Positions 10,892 through 22,693 of a DNA stretch of 64,000 nucleotides are shown here, piece by piece. Each line of letters begins with the position of its first letter. Position 1 is the stretch's first letter. The DNA comes from Umbelopsis ramanniana AG. Lineage: Eukaryota > Mucoromycota > Umbelopsidomycetes > Umbelopsidales > Umbelopsidaceae. A program made the position numbers and the translations under genes. The stretch lies in contig NW_026252135.1 in assembly GCF_025399195.1 (NCBI RefSeq), positions 62,001-126,000 on the forward strand, read 5' to 3'. The notes below the pieces were generated by a model. It was not told the origin of the DNA. It saw nothing but the letters and a program-made list of their open reading frames with translations, and searched no databases.

Positions 10892-13204
10892 ATGTCGAGT
10901 GTCAAACCACATTTGCACGCTCAGAAACCCAATCTACCCGTAGCAAGGCACCGAAGCAACACAGCAGGAAGTAGCTCTTCCAGTACTGCGTCTACCACAA
11001 GCGTAGACCTCGATCCCGCAGTAGTCAGCGACTCTCCTAGTAAAATATCTTTTAAGGAGGCTGACTCTAACTCTCAAGACCCTCCAGTCGATACTGGGAC
11101 CATTCGATGTATCTGTCGCATATCAGATGACGATGGTTTCACTATTCAATGCGACAAATGCCTAGTTTGGCAGCACGCGTTTTGTGTCGATATCGACAAG
11201 CATAACATTCCAGACCAATATCTGTGTGATATGTGTGACCCTAGACCACGCTATTACAATGTTAAGAAAGCGATTGAACATCAGGTTAGACGAAGTCAAG
11301 CCGAACGTAAAGCTGAACAAGAAGAACGTCGTGGAGGTAAACGAAACACTTCACCATCTGGTTCGAATCATCGAAAGAAACACAGTACATCTGCAGATGA
11401 TATTGGAGTGAAACGACGGAAACGCTCAGATGGCGGTGATAAAAGTCATCCCAAACGATCGGCTTCATTTGGTCTCAAGAGAAAAGCTTCCGATGACACT
11501 ACAGAAATGTGGGAATCAGCGTTAAAGCAAGCTGTAAGTTTTTGTGTTCGCCCCGTTCTTCAAACCCACATTATGTTACCACTCACTCACACCATTTTTT
11601 TTTTTTTTTGGCAACAGCTCTCTTCAGCGTTGAATAAGTCAGATAATGACAGCATTATTTCTGGCCCTGATAAGAAGCAAAAGACGGGATATGTTACTAT
11701 AACCAAATACGAAAATTCTCGCGAGTCATCTCCTCTCACGCCTAGGACAGTCGAACATGTTAGCCGTTTTGACAGTGATGAGCTTACTATCAAACCTGCC
11801 GGAAAACAATCTCCTACATTCAAGGCAGAAATAAAGCAAGAAGAATCAAAGTCGGATCAGGAAAAGGCATCTACCATTTCTATTTCTACCAGAAAGCTGT
11901 CTGCGGATTCCACTGAATCCATAAACGTCACATCTCCTTCACCCACCCGGGCAACCCCACCTCCTCATATTGCATTTTCCTCTGCCGGTCAAGAAAATAG
12001 TGCAAATGAATCAGGTGACGAGAACGTTGACATTGACGGCGATGTTCAATTGGATCCTACCATGGTGTCAAATCACTCACCCATCTCTAATCACAAAGTG
12101 AAACACAGAAAAGAGCGACCCAGTGGAAAATTTGGCGATGACGATGCTGGCTTTGCGTCCTCTTTATCTTCCGCAGACGACGATGATGCGTCCGATACGG
12201 ATTCTGCAAGCTTTTCGCGAACCAATGGTCAAGTTGATCTGTCCAAAGCTACTCTTGCTAAATATCGTATCCGCAATACAGACGAAGATGGATCTTATAA
12301 GCGAAAACCAAAATTCCTACCACTTAACTTACCATGTAAAAAGCTTTGGATGCGAAATTATCTGAAGGAATCAGAGAATGCCATGGTGGCTACCAAGAAA
12401 GCTGAAGAAGAGGCTGCTGCGCAAGCCAAGAAAGAGCCAACTCCAGAGGTGACACCGACGGACATCATGCCAGAGGAAGATGACGAGCCCATGGTTGATA
12501 TTGTAGACGACAAGAAAGAAACACCAGCATTGCCTTCACCACCACATCAGGAAACGGAGGATCCATTACAAGAACACTCCACCACCCTAGATGAGAACGA
12601 CATATTTTCAGACAATGAAAGTACAGCATCTACGGTTCCTGCTGATGACCTTGATCAATCTTTCTTGTCAACTGACCCCATCTCCGACCATATGACCACC
12701 ACTGAAATACATGTGGTAGAGAGTGAGATGGATACCTCGGTAAAGGAAGAAACAGTGACTGAAGAAGACGACCACTCAACAGTTCTACCAGCGCCAGTGC
12801 TGGAATCTAGTGACAATGTAGAATCAGCAAAGGAAGAAGTTACAGTCGTTGTCACGGAAGAGGAGCCACTTGATGATACCAATGCTTTAACCGAGGAGAT
12901 CACACATACTACTGGTGAAGAAATTGAACAGGCATCCCACCTTCAAAATGCGGCTACTGCAAGTGAATCTGATCAAGAATCTCATCCACAAGTTATTGAA
13001 ACCAATGAAACTGACCCTATTTCACTTGCACCAGTTACCGGTGATGCCGATCAAGAATCCCAGCCTCAGTCACAAGGCCCAAAAGTCGTAAGGCTTTCAG
13101 TCAAGGAGTATCTCTCGCAACGAGCAGCGGCTGCCCATCGAGGTGACGAGCTAACGTCAGATGAAAAAGCTTCATCAGGCGAAGAAAGCAGTGCCGTTGC
13201 TTGA
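10892..13204 (+). CDS. PHD-finger chromatin protein, Set3/MLL5/Cti6-like, no SET domain
   Basis: Predicted 742-aa nuclear protein with two exons (10892-11533, 11618-13204). The PHD finger spans about residues 71-122 with the Cys4-His-Cys3 pattern starting at Cys73 (CICRISDDDGF, then CDKCLVWQHAFC). This pattern is closest to the H3K4me-reading fingers of Set3 and MLL5. A basic region with KKHS and KRRKR clusters follows. Around residue 470 is a short conserved-looking block, LAKYRIRN ... LPLNLPCKKLWMRNYL. The rest is a long acidic, Ser/Thr/Glu-rich tail. There is no SET domain. The likely role is a reader subunit of a histone deacetylase complex. The intron 11534-11617 is 84 nt with no stop, so an unspliced reading is also open. 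The start is the first in-frame ATG. Confidence 0.8.
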   Translation: MSSVKPHLHAQKPNLPVARHRSNTAGSSSSSTASTTSVDLDPAVVSDSPSKISFKEADSNSQDPPVDTGTIRCICRISDDDGFTIQCDKCLVWQHAFCVDIDKHNIPDQYLCDMCDPRPRYYNVKKAIEHQVRRSQAERKAEQEERRGGKRNTSPSGSNHRKKHSTSADDIGVKRRKRSDGGDKSHPKRSASFGLKRKASDDTTEMWESALKQAVSFCVRPVLQTHIMLPLTHTIFFFFWQQLSSALNKSDNDSIISGPDKKQKTGYVTITKYENSRESSPLTPRTVEHVSRFDSDELTIKPAGKQSPTFKAEIKQEESKSDQEKASTISISTRKLSADSTESINVTSPSPTRATPPPHIAFSSAGQENSANESGDENVDIDGDVQLDPTMVSNHSPISNHKVKHRKERPSGKFGDDDAGFASSLSSADDDDASDTDSASFSRTNGQVDLSKATLAKYRIRNTDEDGSYKRKPKFLPLNLPCKKLWMRNYLKESENAMVATKKAEEEAAAQAKKEPTPEVTPTDIMPEEDDEPMVDIVDDKKETPALPSPPHQETEDPLQEHSTTLDENDIFSDNESTASTVPADDLDQSFLSTDPISDHMTTTEIHVVESEMDTSVKEETVTEEDDHSTVLPAPVLESSDNVESAKEEVTVVVTEEEPLDDTNALTEEITHTTGEEIEQASHLQNAATASESDQESHPQVIETNETDPISLAPVTGDADQESQPQSQGPKVVRLSVKEYLSQRAAAAHRGDELTSDEKASSGEESSAVA

Positions 13205-13710
13205 ACACCTTGTTTTCCTTCATCCTTTTACTTTGAAATACCTATTGCATTCTCTTTCCAAATCCTAATGCTGGCACCTTTGTTATTGCCTACTTCATAT
13301 CCTTACTTTACACTCTACTTGTACATGTTCCTCTCACATCTTTTTTCTTTTGCATTGTATGATATGCATTTTTTTTTTTTTTCGTTGATTGGCTTGGTAC
13401 CCAACCAATCATTTGCGCTTTTTTCCCTTTTTAATTTTGTTTGTTTGCTCAATTCACTGCTTTTCTCTCCTAAAAAGCACCACACAGACTTGTGAAGAAC
13501 CCACAACCCAATGTGTCTCTAACCCATATGTCGCACATCCTCCCTTGTTTGTTTCTCTCCTGCAATCTCTCTAAAATAAAAAGTAAATCAGAAAGTTGAA
13601 ACAAATCCATACTGGCGGCAAAATCATCTAAATTAATGTAACGTAAATGTATTTAAAAGGATTTCTCAATGAAACATGGTTACAATATTATCTGTAGGTG
13701 AAAGAAGCGT
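13205..13710. other. convergent 3' intergenic region
   Basis: This holds the 3' ends of the PHD gene (+) and the CwfJ gene (-). The sequence is T-rich with a long T run near 13370 and AATAAA-like motifs near 13575. No coding or RNA feature is seen. Confidence 0.5.
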
Positions 13711-16019
13711 TTACAGAGTGAAATCGAATTCCCGGAAAGCGGTCTTGAAGTCTTCGGCCCCTTTCTTCTCCTCGTCTTCGGTCTGGGTACATGCCTTCCA
13801 ATCCACGCGTTCAGGGATTTCTAAAAGTTTAGCAAGTACTTGTCTTCCCAACTGAAGATTGAATCTTTCTCCTCGTTGAATAGGATGGACGAGTGATGTT
13901 CCATCAGGTAAGTCCATTTTAAAGTAGTGAGCAGTTGGGTCCGTCTGCAGGGATGGTTAGCCACCACGGAAGTAAAAATAAAATGACTGAGAGTAACTTA
14001 CGGGAAGACGCGACTGAAATTGGATGCCTAGTTTTTCAGCCTCTTTCTCTATGATAGATTTTAGGTCGTCTACCTTTCCTTTGGGTATAGGCATGATTTG
14101 TATGTTGGCGTGCGAGAGAGCATTTCGACTGGAGTGGCGAGATATTTCTGTTACCACCAAGTCTAGTCCGTACTTGTCAAACATACGACGAAACGCACTC
14201 TTGAATTGCTCCAGTTCAGAAACAACATCCACCTGTGACTCCATTGGAATGCTCTGGATGGTTTCATAATGAGTGATAGGGATTAAAAGAATATGCCCAC
14301 CACCTGGCATGTTGTTTTGTGCTGAGGTGACCAGTGGGCCCTTTGCTAATGTTGCATACACTTCGTTTCCAATAGATGTGATAAGATGCTTTGTCACCTT
14401 GGGGTTGGCCAAACAGAACCAGCAAGCATCCGCTAGGAACACATCATTGTCAGCTCAAGTCGGTTCATATGGACAATGCACGCACTCTCTTTTGAACTTA
14501 CTTCCTCTGTTTGCAATTTCTTGGCGATTCGCATCTCGTTCGCGATCACGTTGCTCCTTCAAAGGACAGTCTTGAATCCAGTGACCGGGCTCAGAGCAGA
14601 TTCTGCAGATATAACTATCTGGTGGGCCAGATTTCTTAGCGCCGTCTTTATTTTGTCCAGCTTGAGGGCATTGTTTAATGTGGTGGCCAGGTTCATTGCA
14701 TATTCGGCATACATAGCCTTCCGGTAGTGATCCAGTGCCATCTCTTGCCTGCGGGCAGTCTTTGACATAGTGACCTGGAACATTGCATTTCTTACAGACG
14801 TAGCCTGGTGGCGGTCCTTCTCCAAGTGCTAGCTCATCCAAATGAATTAATCAACCGTCGACAATCCGAGGTCAGGCAAATTATTCTTACCTTGTCTTTT
14901 AGGGTCACGACCTTCATCACCCCAAGAAAAACCACCGGCACCATTATCAAGAGATCTCTTTACACCACCAGCCATGAGGGAAACAAATGGAAATTCGGTA
15001 GTGTCGGCTGGCTCGGCCAATAACACGCTCATGGGAGCATCTGTCATTGGAACTATGTTGAAAGCATAAAACCACTGCGATGTTGAATCAGCCATCTGCG
15101 GACCACATGCAACAAAAAACAATTCAATACTTACTCTTGCTTTGTTAGTATTACCAACATCCGCTAGACCAATGAATCTTGTTACATGTTGTGCTGGACG
15201 AGTTCCCACTGGTGCAAATCCAGGAACGTTTTTGTAAGGTTCCCTCTCACAAAACACGTCCTCTGCCGCTGCAAAGTGATATCGAGGTGCGAGAGTGGCT
15301 GCTACTTCTGCAACAGGCTGAGACATCGACTCGATTTTGGGATCTACTGATTGGTTGCTCATTGCGTGTACGTCCTGCGGCCACTCATAAGTCAACAAGA
15401 TGTCAACACCAGCGGTCATGTTTTTAGCCACTGGCGTGGAGTTCAATGCAGTGATATCTGCTTTAGTGTAATGAAGTCCAGGTTCGGATTCTGCGGCAGG
15501 TTCGTCTGATGCGGTGTCGCCTGCATAAAGGTTGACATCCATGGATCCAGACAAGAAGGCAATACGCAGAGCCTGTGTCGTTTTCAACAGTCCCCTCTTT
15601 CCAAGGAAATATACACTTTCGCACAGTTCCCCATCATTCTTTTCTATCCTGCTTTGTGCTAACCCCGGTATTGAGTTACTGCCTTGAATGAAATAGGTAT
15701 GGACAGGAACTAAGGATGGTACTTGGAAGTTAGTAAACCAGGGGCTATGGATACCGGACCCTTCGTTTTACATTGCATACCTTCAATTTCATTGTTTAAC
15801 AGTTTTTCGAGGTCACCATTTGTATCTTCCTTGCCGAAAAAGTTACCAGTGCAGAGGAGAACGTCAAACGGACCGTGTTTGGCATTGATGTTCTTCGCTT
15901 TTGAGAACAACTCGGTGAATTTGCCATTGGCTGATCCTACTACTAAACTATAGACAAATCAGGTTACTCAATGAATGCGTGAAGGACTGAACTTGGGGAT
16001 CTACTTACACTTTTGCCAT
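13711..16019 (-). CDS. DRN1: CwfJ-family spliceosome/debranching-associated protein with three zinc knuckles
   Basis: Predicted 642-aa homologue of CWF19L1/Drn1, which associates with the late spliceosome and the lariat debranching enzyme. Seven exons: 16009-16019, 15781-15947, 15135-15709, 14891-15074, 14502-14828, 14002-14432 and 13711-13944. The N-terminal part matches the metallophosphatase-like domain (VLVVGSANG, then HGPFDVLLCTGNFFG). Three CCHC knuckles follow at about residues 320-395 (CKKCNVPGHYVKDC and two similar). The CwfJ C1 domain starts near residue 421 (ADACWFCLANP, with His-rich strands such as GGGHILLIPITH) and the C2 domain fills the C-terminus. Exon 1 is only 11 nt and is supported by the family N-terminus MAKVLVVG. 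It is head to head with RSE1. Confidence 0.9.
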
Positions 16020-16184
16020 ATCGAACAGAGAGACAAAGGCATAGGCTTGTGACTGTCAAGCTGGTTCATTGAGCGGATTTATTCGACGTGAATCTAAGCC
16101 ACAAATGACGCACCAACCATTGAAAGCGACAGAGAAGTTGGCACTCCAACGAAACTTGTCAAGCTACATTGGGTGTGTTCTGCA
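16020..16184. promoter_or_regulatory. 165-bp shared promoter of CwfJ gene and RSE1
   Basis: Only 165 bp separate the two start codons, which face away from each other. Both encode spliceosome-associated proteins. There is no TATA box on either side. Co-regulation through this segment is inference. Confidence 0.6.
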
Positions 16185-19100
16185 ATGTTCTTGTACAACT
16201 TGTCGCTAAATCCGCCGACAGCCATCAACAAGGCTATCTACGGAAACTTTTCTGGCACGAAGCAGCAAGAGATCATAGTAGCTCGCCATACCCGTTTGGA
16301 ACTTCTGCGTCCTGACCCCACTACGGGCAAAGTCCACACTGTTCTCGCTCACGACTGTTTTGGACTTGTAAGAAGCATCTCACCATTCAGGTTAACAGGT
16401 GGTAGTAAAGGTAAGCTTCTCCATTTCATATACGTTCGCGCCATAGCCCAATCTTTTTTTGCTCATTCTCGATCCACCTTTCAGATTATGTTATTGTCGG
16501 CTCCGATTCCGGTCGCATCACCATTCTCGAGTACAATCCAGTCAAAAACACGTTCGATAAAGTTCATCAGGAGACTTATGGAAAATCTGGACTTCGAAGA
16601 ATCGTTCCAGGCCAATACCTTGCTACGGATCCCAAAGGACGCGCAGTCATGATTGGTGCTGTTGAAAAGCAAAAGCTAGTGTACATTCTTAATCGCGATT
16701 CGGCAGCCCGACTCACCATCTCTTCGCCACTGGAAGCTCATAAAAGTCACACTCTTATCCACGATTGCGTCGGTTTAGACGTTGGCTTTGACAACCCTAT
16801 CTTCGCCTGTTTGGAAATCGACTATTCCGAAGCGGACAACGACCCGACCGGCGAAGCTCTCAAAGATACAGAAAAGATTCTTACCTACTATGAATTGGAT
16901 TTGGGTCTGAATCACGTTGTTAGAAAATGGAGCGAGCCTGTGGATTATAAAGCGAACATGCTCATTCCAGGTAAGAACTTACGATCTGTGGCTACACCAG
17001 TATCAAGTCTATTGATCTAACGTTTTACCTTTATAGTGCCCGGTGGAACGGATGGACCTTCAGGTGTCTTGGTTTGTACAGAGAATTTCATTGCGTATAA
17101 GCACCAGGATATGCAAGAACATCGAATCCCTATTCCTCGACGAGCACAACCTTTGGAAGACCCTTCTCGCGGCATCATCATCTCCAACTATGCTGTCCAT
17201 AGAATGAAGGTTAACAGACAAAGTCAGTTCTTCCTACTGCTCCAGTCAGAAGAAGGTGATGTATACAAGGTCACGATAGATCATCAAGACAATATTGTGA
17301 ATGGTATTACCATCAAGTATTTTGATACCTTACCAGTTTCTACTGGTATCTGTATTTTGAAGAGTGGTTTCTTGTTCAGTGCTAGTGAATTTGGTAACCA
17401 GTAAGTTATTCGACCGAACGACTCAGTGTATTAGCATTCGTTAAAGGATTTTTACTAATCATTTTTTTTTCCACGCAGTTATCTTTATTCCTTTGAAAAG
17501 CTTGGCGATGACGAAGATGACCCAGAAATTTCTTCTGCTGATTACATGGAAGCTGAGGCAGCACAGGAAGAGACTCCTCTTGTTTATTTCAAACCACGAC
17601 CACTGAAGAATTTGCTTCTTGTTGATGAGTTAGAGTCTCTTGCTCCTCTTGTCGACGCCAAAGTCTTAAACTTAACGGACGATGATACACCTCAAATATT
17701 CGGAATTTGTGGCCGAGGAGCGCGATCCACTTTCAGAATCTTGCGTCACGGTTTGGAAGTATCAGAGATGGCTGTCAGCGAACTGCCCGGTAATCCGAGC
17801 GCCGTTTGGACCACAAAGCTCAAGGCTGACGACGAATATCACTCCTACATTGTTGTATCGTTCATCAATGCTACGCTTGTCCTCTCCATTGGAGAGACCG
17901 TCGAAGAAGTAACAGATACTGGATTCCTTGCCACATCACCCACTATTGCTGTTGAGCAGCTTGGAGAAGACTCCTTGATTCAAGTGTATCCCCAAGGTAT
18001 CCGTCACATTCGCGCCGACCGTCGTGTCAACGAATGGAGAGCTCCCAGCGAAAAAACCATTGTACAGGCCGCAGCCAATCATCGTCAAGTTGCTATTGCA
18101 CTGTCTAGCGGCGAAATTGTTTACTTTGAGCTAGATAATACTGGCCAACTGAATGAACATCAGGATCGTAGAGAGATGGGTGAAATTATCACAAGCTTAG
18201 CCATTGGCGATGTGCCAGAAGGACGACAAAGAGCACGATTCTTGGCTGTTGGTTTGGAAGATTGTACCGTTCGTATTCTTAGCTTGGATCCTGACTCATG
18301 TCTCGAGTCCGTTTCAATGCAAGCTGCCCAAGGTGTCCCTTCTAGTCTTTGCATTATTGAAATGATGGACACCGGTAACGAAATTGGTCACGGCACGCAA
18401 TATCTCAACATTGGTTTGAATAATGGATTGCTGATGCGAACAGTGTTGGATAACGTGAACGGTCAGCTTTCTGATACTCGAACACGTTTCTTGGGTGCAA
18501 AGGCTGTGCAACTTTTCAAAATCAAAATCCAGGGCAATCCTGCTATGCTTGCTCTGTCCACTCGTTCATGGCTCACATACACTTTCCAAAACCGCCTCTA
18601 CCTGACACCCTTAAGTTACGAGCAGTTGGAATTCGGAACAGCATTCATCAGCGAACAATGTCCGGAAGGTGTGGTGGCTGTTGCAAAGAATACGCTTAGG
18701 TAAGGTTTCGACCATGAGCATTTATTGGTAACAAAAACTTTTTTCATTAACTCTATTCCGTCTTAGAATCTTCACCATCGACAAATTGGGAGTGGTGTTT
18801 AATCAGTCCATCATACCACTAACATACACGCCACGCCGCTTCATATTACATCCCGCAACCAAAAACTTTGTTATCATAGAAAGCGATCATGCGACGTTCT
18901 CACCTGAAGCCAAGCGTGAAGGGCTGATAGAGAAGGTAAGGGAACCGCCTCCAATATGAGGGGTTATAGCATTCGGATAGTCTACTAACTAAAACCTTGC
19001 ACTAGGAACGGGACGGATTTGAGATCGATGATGAGGTAACCAACCTCGATCCGCTACAGTTTGGTCATGTTCGAAACACTGCTGGAAAATGGGCAAGTTG

Positions 19101-20338
19101 TATTAGAGTGATCAGCCCATTCCAAGGAGATACACTGCAACAAATTGAGCTGGAAGAGAATGAAGCAGCATTCAGCGTAGCTTTGGTGCAATTCCGCAAC
19201 AACCCACATTCCACTGATTCAAACGAGCAATTTGTTGTGGTTGGAACTGGCAAGGATGTCACTCTTGCCCCCAGAACTTGCTCCTCCGGATTCATCCACC
19301 TTTATCGATTTGTGCAAGGCGAAGACGAGCAAAATCAAACATTAGAACTCGTTCACAAGACTGCGGTGGAGGATGTACCTACAGCGCTTTTAGGCTTTCA
19401 AGGTCGATTGCTTGCTGGTGTTGGCAAGGCGTTGCGCATTTATGACGTTGGCAAAAAGAAGCTTCTTAGAAAGTGCGAAACAAAGGTAATGAATTCTTTT
19501 TTCCAGCTAGCATTCACTTTCTCGGTATGATCCACTTGACTAACTTGGGTTTTTATCCCTTCTTTTAGAGTGTTCCCAATGCTATCACATCGCTTCACAC
19601 ACAGGGAGACCGTATCGTCATTGGCGATATTCAGGAATCTGTTATATTTGCTGTTTACAAACACATTGACAATCGCATCATTGTGTTTGCTGATGACACC
19701 ACTCCACGATGGACAACCACATCCACTATGGTAGATTATGACACAGTTGCTGGAGGAGATAAATTTGGAAACTTCTTTATCAACCGATTACCAACCAACG
19801 TCAGTGAAGAGTCAGACGACGACCCTGCAGGTGGTCGACTATTGTACGAAAAGGGCTACCTTGGTGGTGCCCCACATAGAGTACGTATTCCTTCTTATTA
19901 TTTGTTTCTCGTATGCATTTCAGGATACACTGACCGTTTGCTTTACAGTCAGATAACGTTGCACATTATTTTGTCGGTGACATCTTGAGTTCACTTCATC
20001 GAACCACTCTTGTTTCTGGTGGTCGCGACGTCTTATTATACACCACGTTCCTTGGCTCCATTGGAATATTCGTCCCCTTTGTCTCCAAGGAAGATGTAGA
20101 TTTCTTCCAAACATTAGAGATGCATATGCGCTCCGTGGCTCCTCCGCTAGCCGGACGAGACCATCTTGCATATCGCGGCTACTATGTACCAGTCCATAAT
20201 GTTATAGACGGAGATCTTTGTGAGCAATATAACTCATTGCCAGCGGAAAAGAAGCGATCTATTGCTGAAGAGCTAGATCGCACCGTCATGGAAGTTCAAA
20301 AGAAGATTGAAGACATGCGAATCCGCTCAGGCTACTAA
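16185..20338 (+). CDS. RSE1: splicing factor SF3b subunit 3 (SAP130/Rse1)
   Basis: Predicted 1215-aa protein, close to the usual length of about 1210-1220. It is the large beta-propeller subunit of SF3b in the U2 snRNP, needed for branch-site recognition. Eight exons: 16185-16410, 16485-16970, 17037-17400, 17479-18699, 18767-18935, 19006-19485, 19569-19880 and 19949-20338. Similarity is continuous from MFLYNLSL through [41 protein letters not shown] and GETVEEVTD to [10 protein letters not shown] and [13 protein letters not shown]. These correspond to the MMS1-like N-terminal and CPSF-A C-terminal propellers. The start is the first ATG in the conserved frame. A segment after [15 protein letters not shown] is shorter than in animals. 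Function is by homology and very secure. Confidence 0.97.
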
Positions 20339-21044
20339 TTATATCATTCACAAACGAAATAATAAATAAAAAGGAACCAAAAAAAAAAAAAAGAGGAATT
20401 GGGTTTTTGTTATTTTTTGAAGTTGTTGAACTCTTCTTTCGAATGCTTTCAATGTATGGGCAGAATATGCGCACCGCTGGCGTACACCGCTACATCCCAC
20501 TACGGTCTTTCATTGCCTTTGATATTTCACCTTTACTGCTTGACTTTAAAAATCTGAAACTGACCATAAACCCGACATGGAACACCTAGAAGCGACCCAT
20601 CAAAACCTAGCTGCATTACTCAAATCGCCGACGAAGCTGAGCTGCTATATAACGAGAGTTCTAGAACTAATGAAACCAAAAAGAAGGGGACTCTAGGTCG
20701 AAAAGTTTATAATAATAGCACAATGAATATGTCTTTATCTGCCTCAGAAACAAATGAAACTTGTATGACACGTTGTAAACATATTGAATAAACATTGACA
20801 GCAGCTTAAATAAATGAAACATATAATATCTTCCAAATCGTGTTTGTCCGACACCTCGCTGATAGATACGAACAGGCACTTGAACATGACATGGTGAAAA
20901 CAATAATCAAAAACTAACGGTAAATGCTGGAAATTTATACTGAACGCGGCTGTTCGTAAAATTCATATATTTATGCTTAATGTTGGTACACTTATTCTCA
21001 TCTATATTCTCCATTATGCGTGGATACACAATGGTTAAAAGTAT
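20339..21044. other. convergent 3' intergenic region
   Basis: This lies between the RSE1 stop and the glucanase stop. It has an A-run near 20379-20391 and AT-rich sequence with polyadenylation-like motifs. Frames on both strands are short and domain-free. I see no gene. Confidence 0.5.
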
Positions 21045-22323
21045 TTAGCATGGGTTTTGGAAGATGGACGTATAATCGCTTGATTTCGGATTACCACTGG
21101 CATCCAAAAATCCCCAATTGCCTTCAACGTCAGAGCCTTTGTATGCCTCATCCAAGCCTTCGAACCAACACAAATCGATATTCTTTTGGCGAACCTGGCA
21201 TAAGACACCCTTCAAGTAACTGAATAAAAAAAAGTAAAACGATCAGTGAATTGATTCCACTATCTATTATACATGGTATCAAGCCTTACGTTTCTTGATT
21301 GGGAACGGATGCAACGGCAGCTCCAAAGCTAGCTCCATGAGTGGGCCATCCAGTTTCACCAATCACCACAGGTTTGCCGGTTGAGAGTGATTTCACATGG
21401 TCATAGTGGTTAAACAATGTGCTAACAGCATTATCAACAGTGACTCCTTCCCTGTAAATTAAATTTTTCTGTCAGCAAGGGTCATCTCGATACAAATTCT
21501 CCTGTAAACTTGAATGAATCACTTACCAATATGGAAAAGCGTTCCTATAGAGAAGAGGACGAAATATGAGTAAATAAACGAGCAAAATGAATTCACATAT
21601 GTCCGATTTCGAATTTAATTACATCATCAAGAAGTCAACTTGAGCGACAACGGCAGGGTCCCACTTGTAATAGACATCAGCTGTAGCAACTGGAACATTC
21701 ACTCCAGCCTCACTGAGAGACTTCTTAACGTCAGATATATAGCCGGCCAAGGTTTCTGGGCTAACATCACCACGGTAAAGTGCTTCGGATCCAACGACAA
21801 TGCCATCTACATTGCTAAAGCTGTATGCGTGGGCCAATTCGATCAATTTAGTCTTCTCAGCTTCAAATGCATTGGCATCTGAACCAACCCATATACCCAA
21901 GTAAATACGAAGACCAAGTGATTGGGTAGCTTGCATGACGAGATTGCCTATGGAGATCGAGCATTGTTTCGTTTGTTAAACAGGTGAATGCTTTTGTCCA
22001 ATTTGCAGTAATATATACCTTCATCACAGGCAGTAACAGTAAATGTTTTAATTCGGGTAGTATAAGCTTTAAGCGTAGTGAGCTGTTGCTTGATGTAGCT
22101 CAAAGTAGGACAGTCGTTCTGATCGATACCGTAGTTAAGAGCGTGAAACGCATTTGAATCTCTCTTTTGAATGACTGTATAGTTGTAATTAGCTTATTTT
22201 CTTTCTTTCTAGAAAAAATAAAGAATTAAAATATTTGATTATAGTGGGAGACGTACCAAGGCCGCTGCTGACAGTAAACAGGGAAGCTGCAGCGATCGCA
22301 AAAAGTTGCTTTCCAAAAAACAT
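21045..22323 (-). CDS. secreted GH17 beta-1,3-glucanase/glucanosyltransferase
   Basis: Predicted 300-aa wall enzyme with six exons: 22257-22323, 22019-22174, 21623-21947, 21527-21544, 21290-21451 and 21045-21219. The N-terminus is a signal peptide (MFFGKQLFAIAAASLFTVSS). The GH17 fold is shown by ALNYGIDQNDCP, LGIWVG, the acid/base Glu129 in VVGSEALYR, and the nucleophile Glu221 in VVIGETGWPTHG; these are the two family-defining glutamates. The C-terminal block CWFEGLDEAYKGSD is also typical of the Bgl2/Scw group. Exon 4 is only 18 nt, giving NAFPYW in the spliced protein. The ATG is the first after an AT-rich leader. No GPI signal is seen. It likely remodels or cuts beta-1,3-glucan in the cell wall. 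Confidence 0.92.
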
Positions 22324-22693
22324 GATGTAAAATTGGAGAAGTATGAGAAAAACCGTGGTTTCCACTGCTTTCTATTTTATATACCCAACCGTCGCCCGCT
22401 TGTCGAGTTTCACATCCGGTTTTACGGCGTTCGATTGCCTGAAACACGATTTCGGGGGGCAATGGAATGTCGCGTCGTTCATGTCCGGGAACGCTGTGTC
22501 CAGCTCATGATGATGACAAGGCACGTATGTACTTTATAGTCGTGATCAAAGACCAAGAACTGGAAAATTGTATAATAAAACGTATTTTTTTCTTTTTATA
22601 TATGAACAAAACAATCACATCAATGAAATCAAAAAGAAAAAAAAAGGTAAGTTGTTTAAAAAAAGAAAAGGGAACTTTTTGTAGTCTCTACAT
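22324..22693. other. intergenic, glucanase 5' region and BRR2 3' region
   Basis: This short gap between two minus-strand genes is AT-rich near 22560-22690, where the BRR2 3' UTR should be. No gene is seen. Confidence 0.5.
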
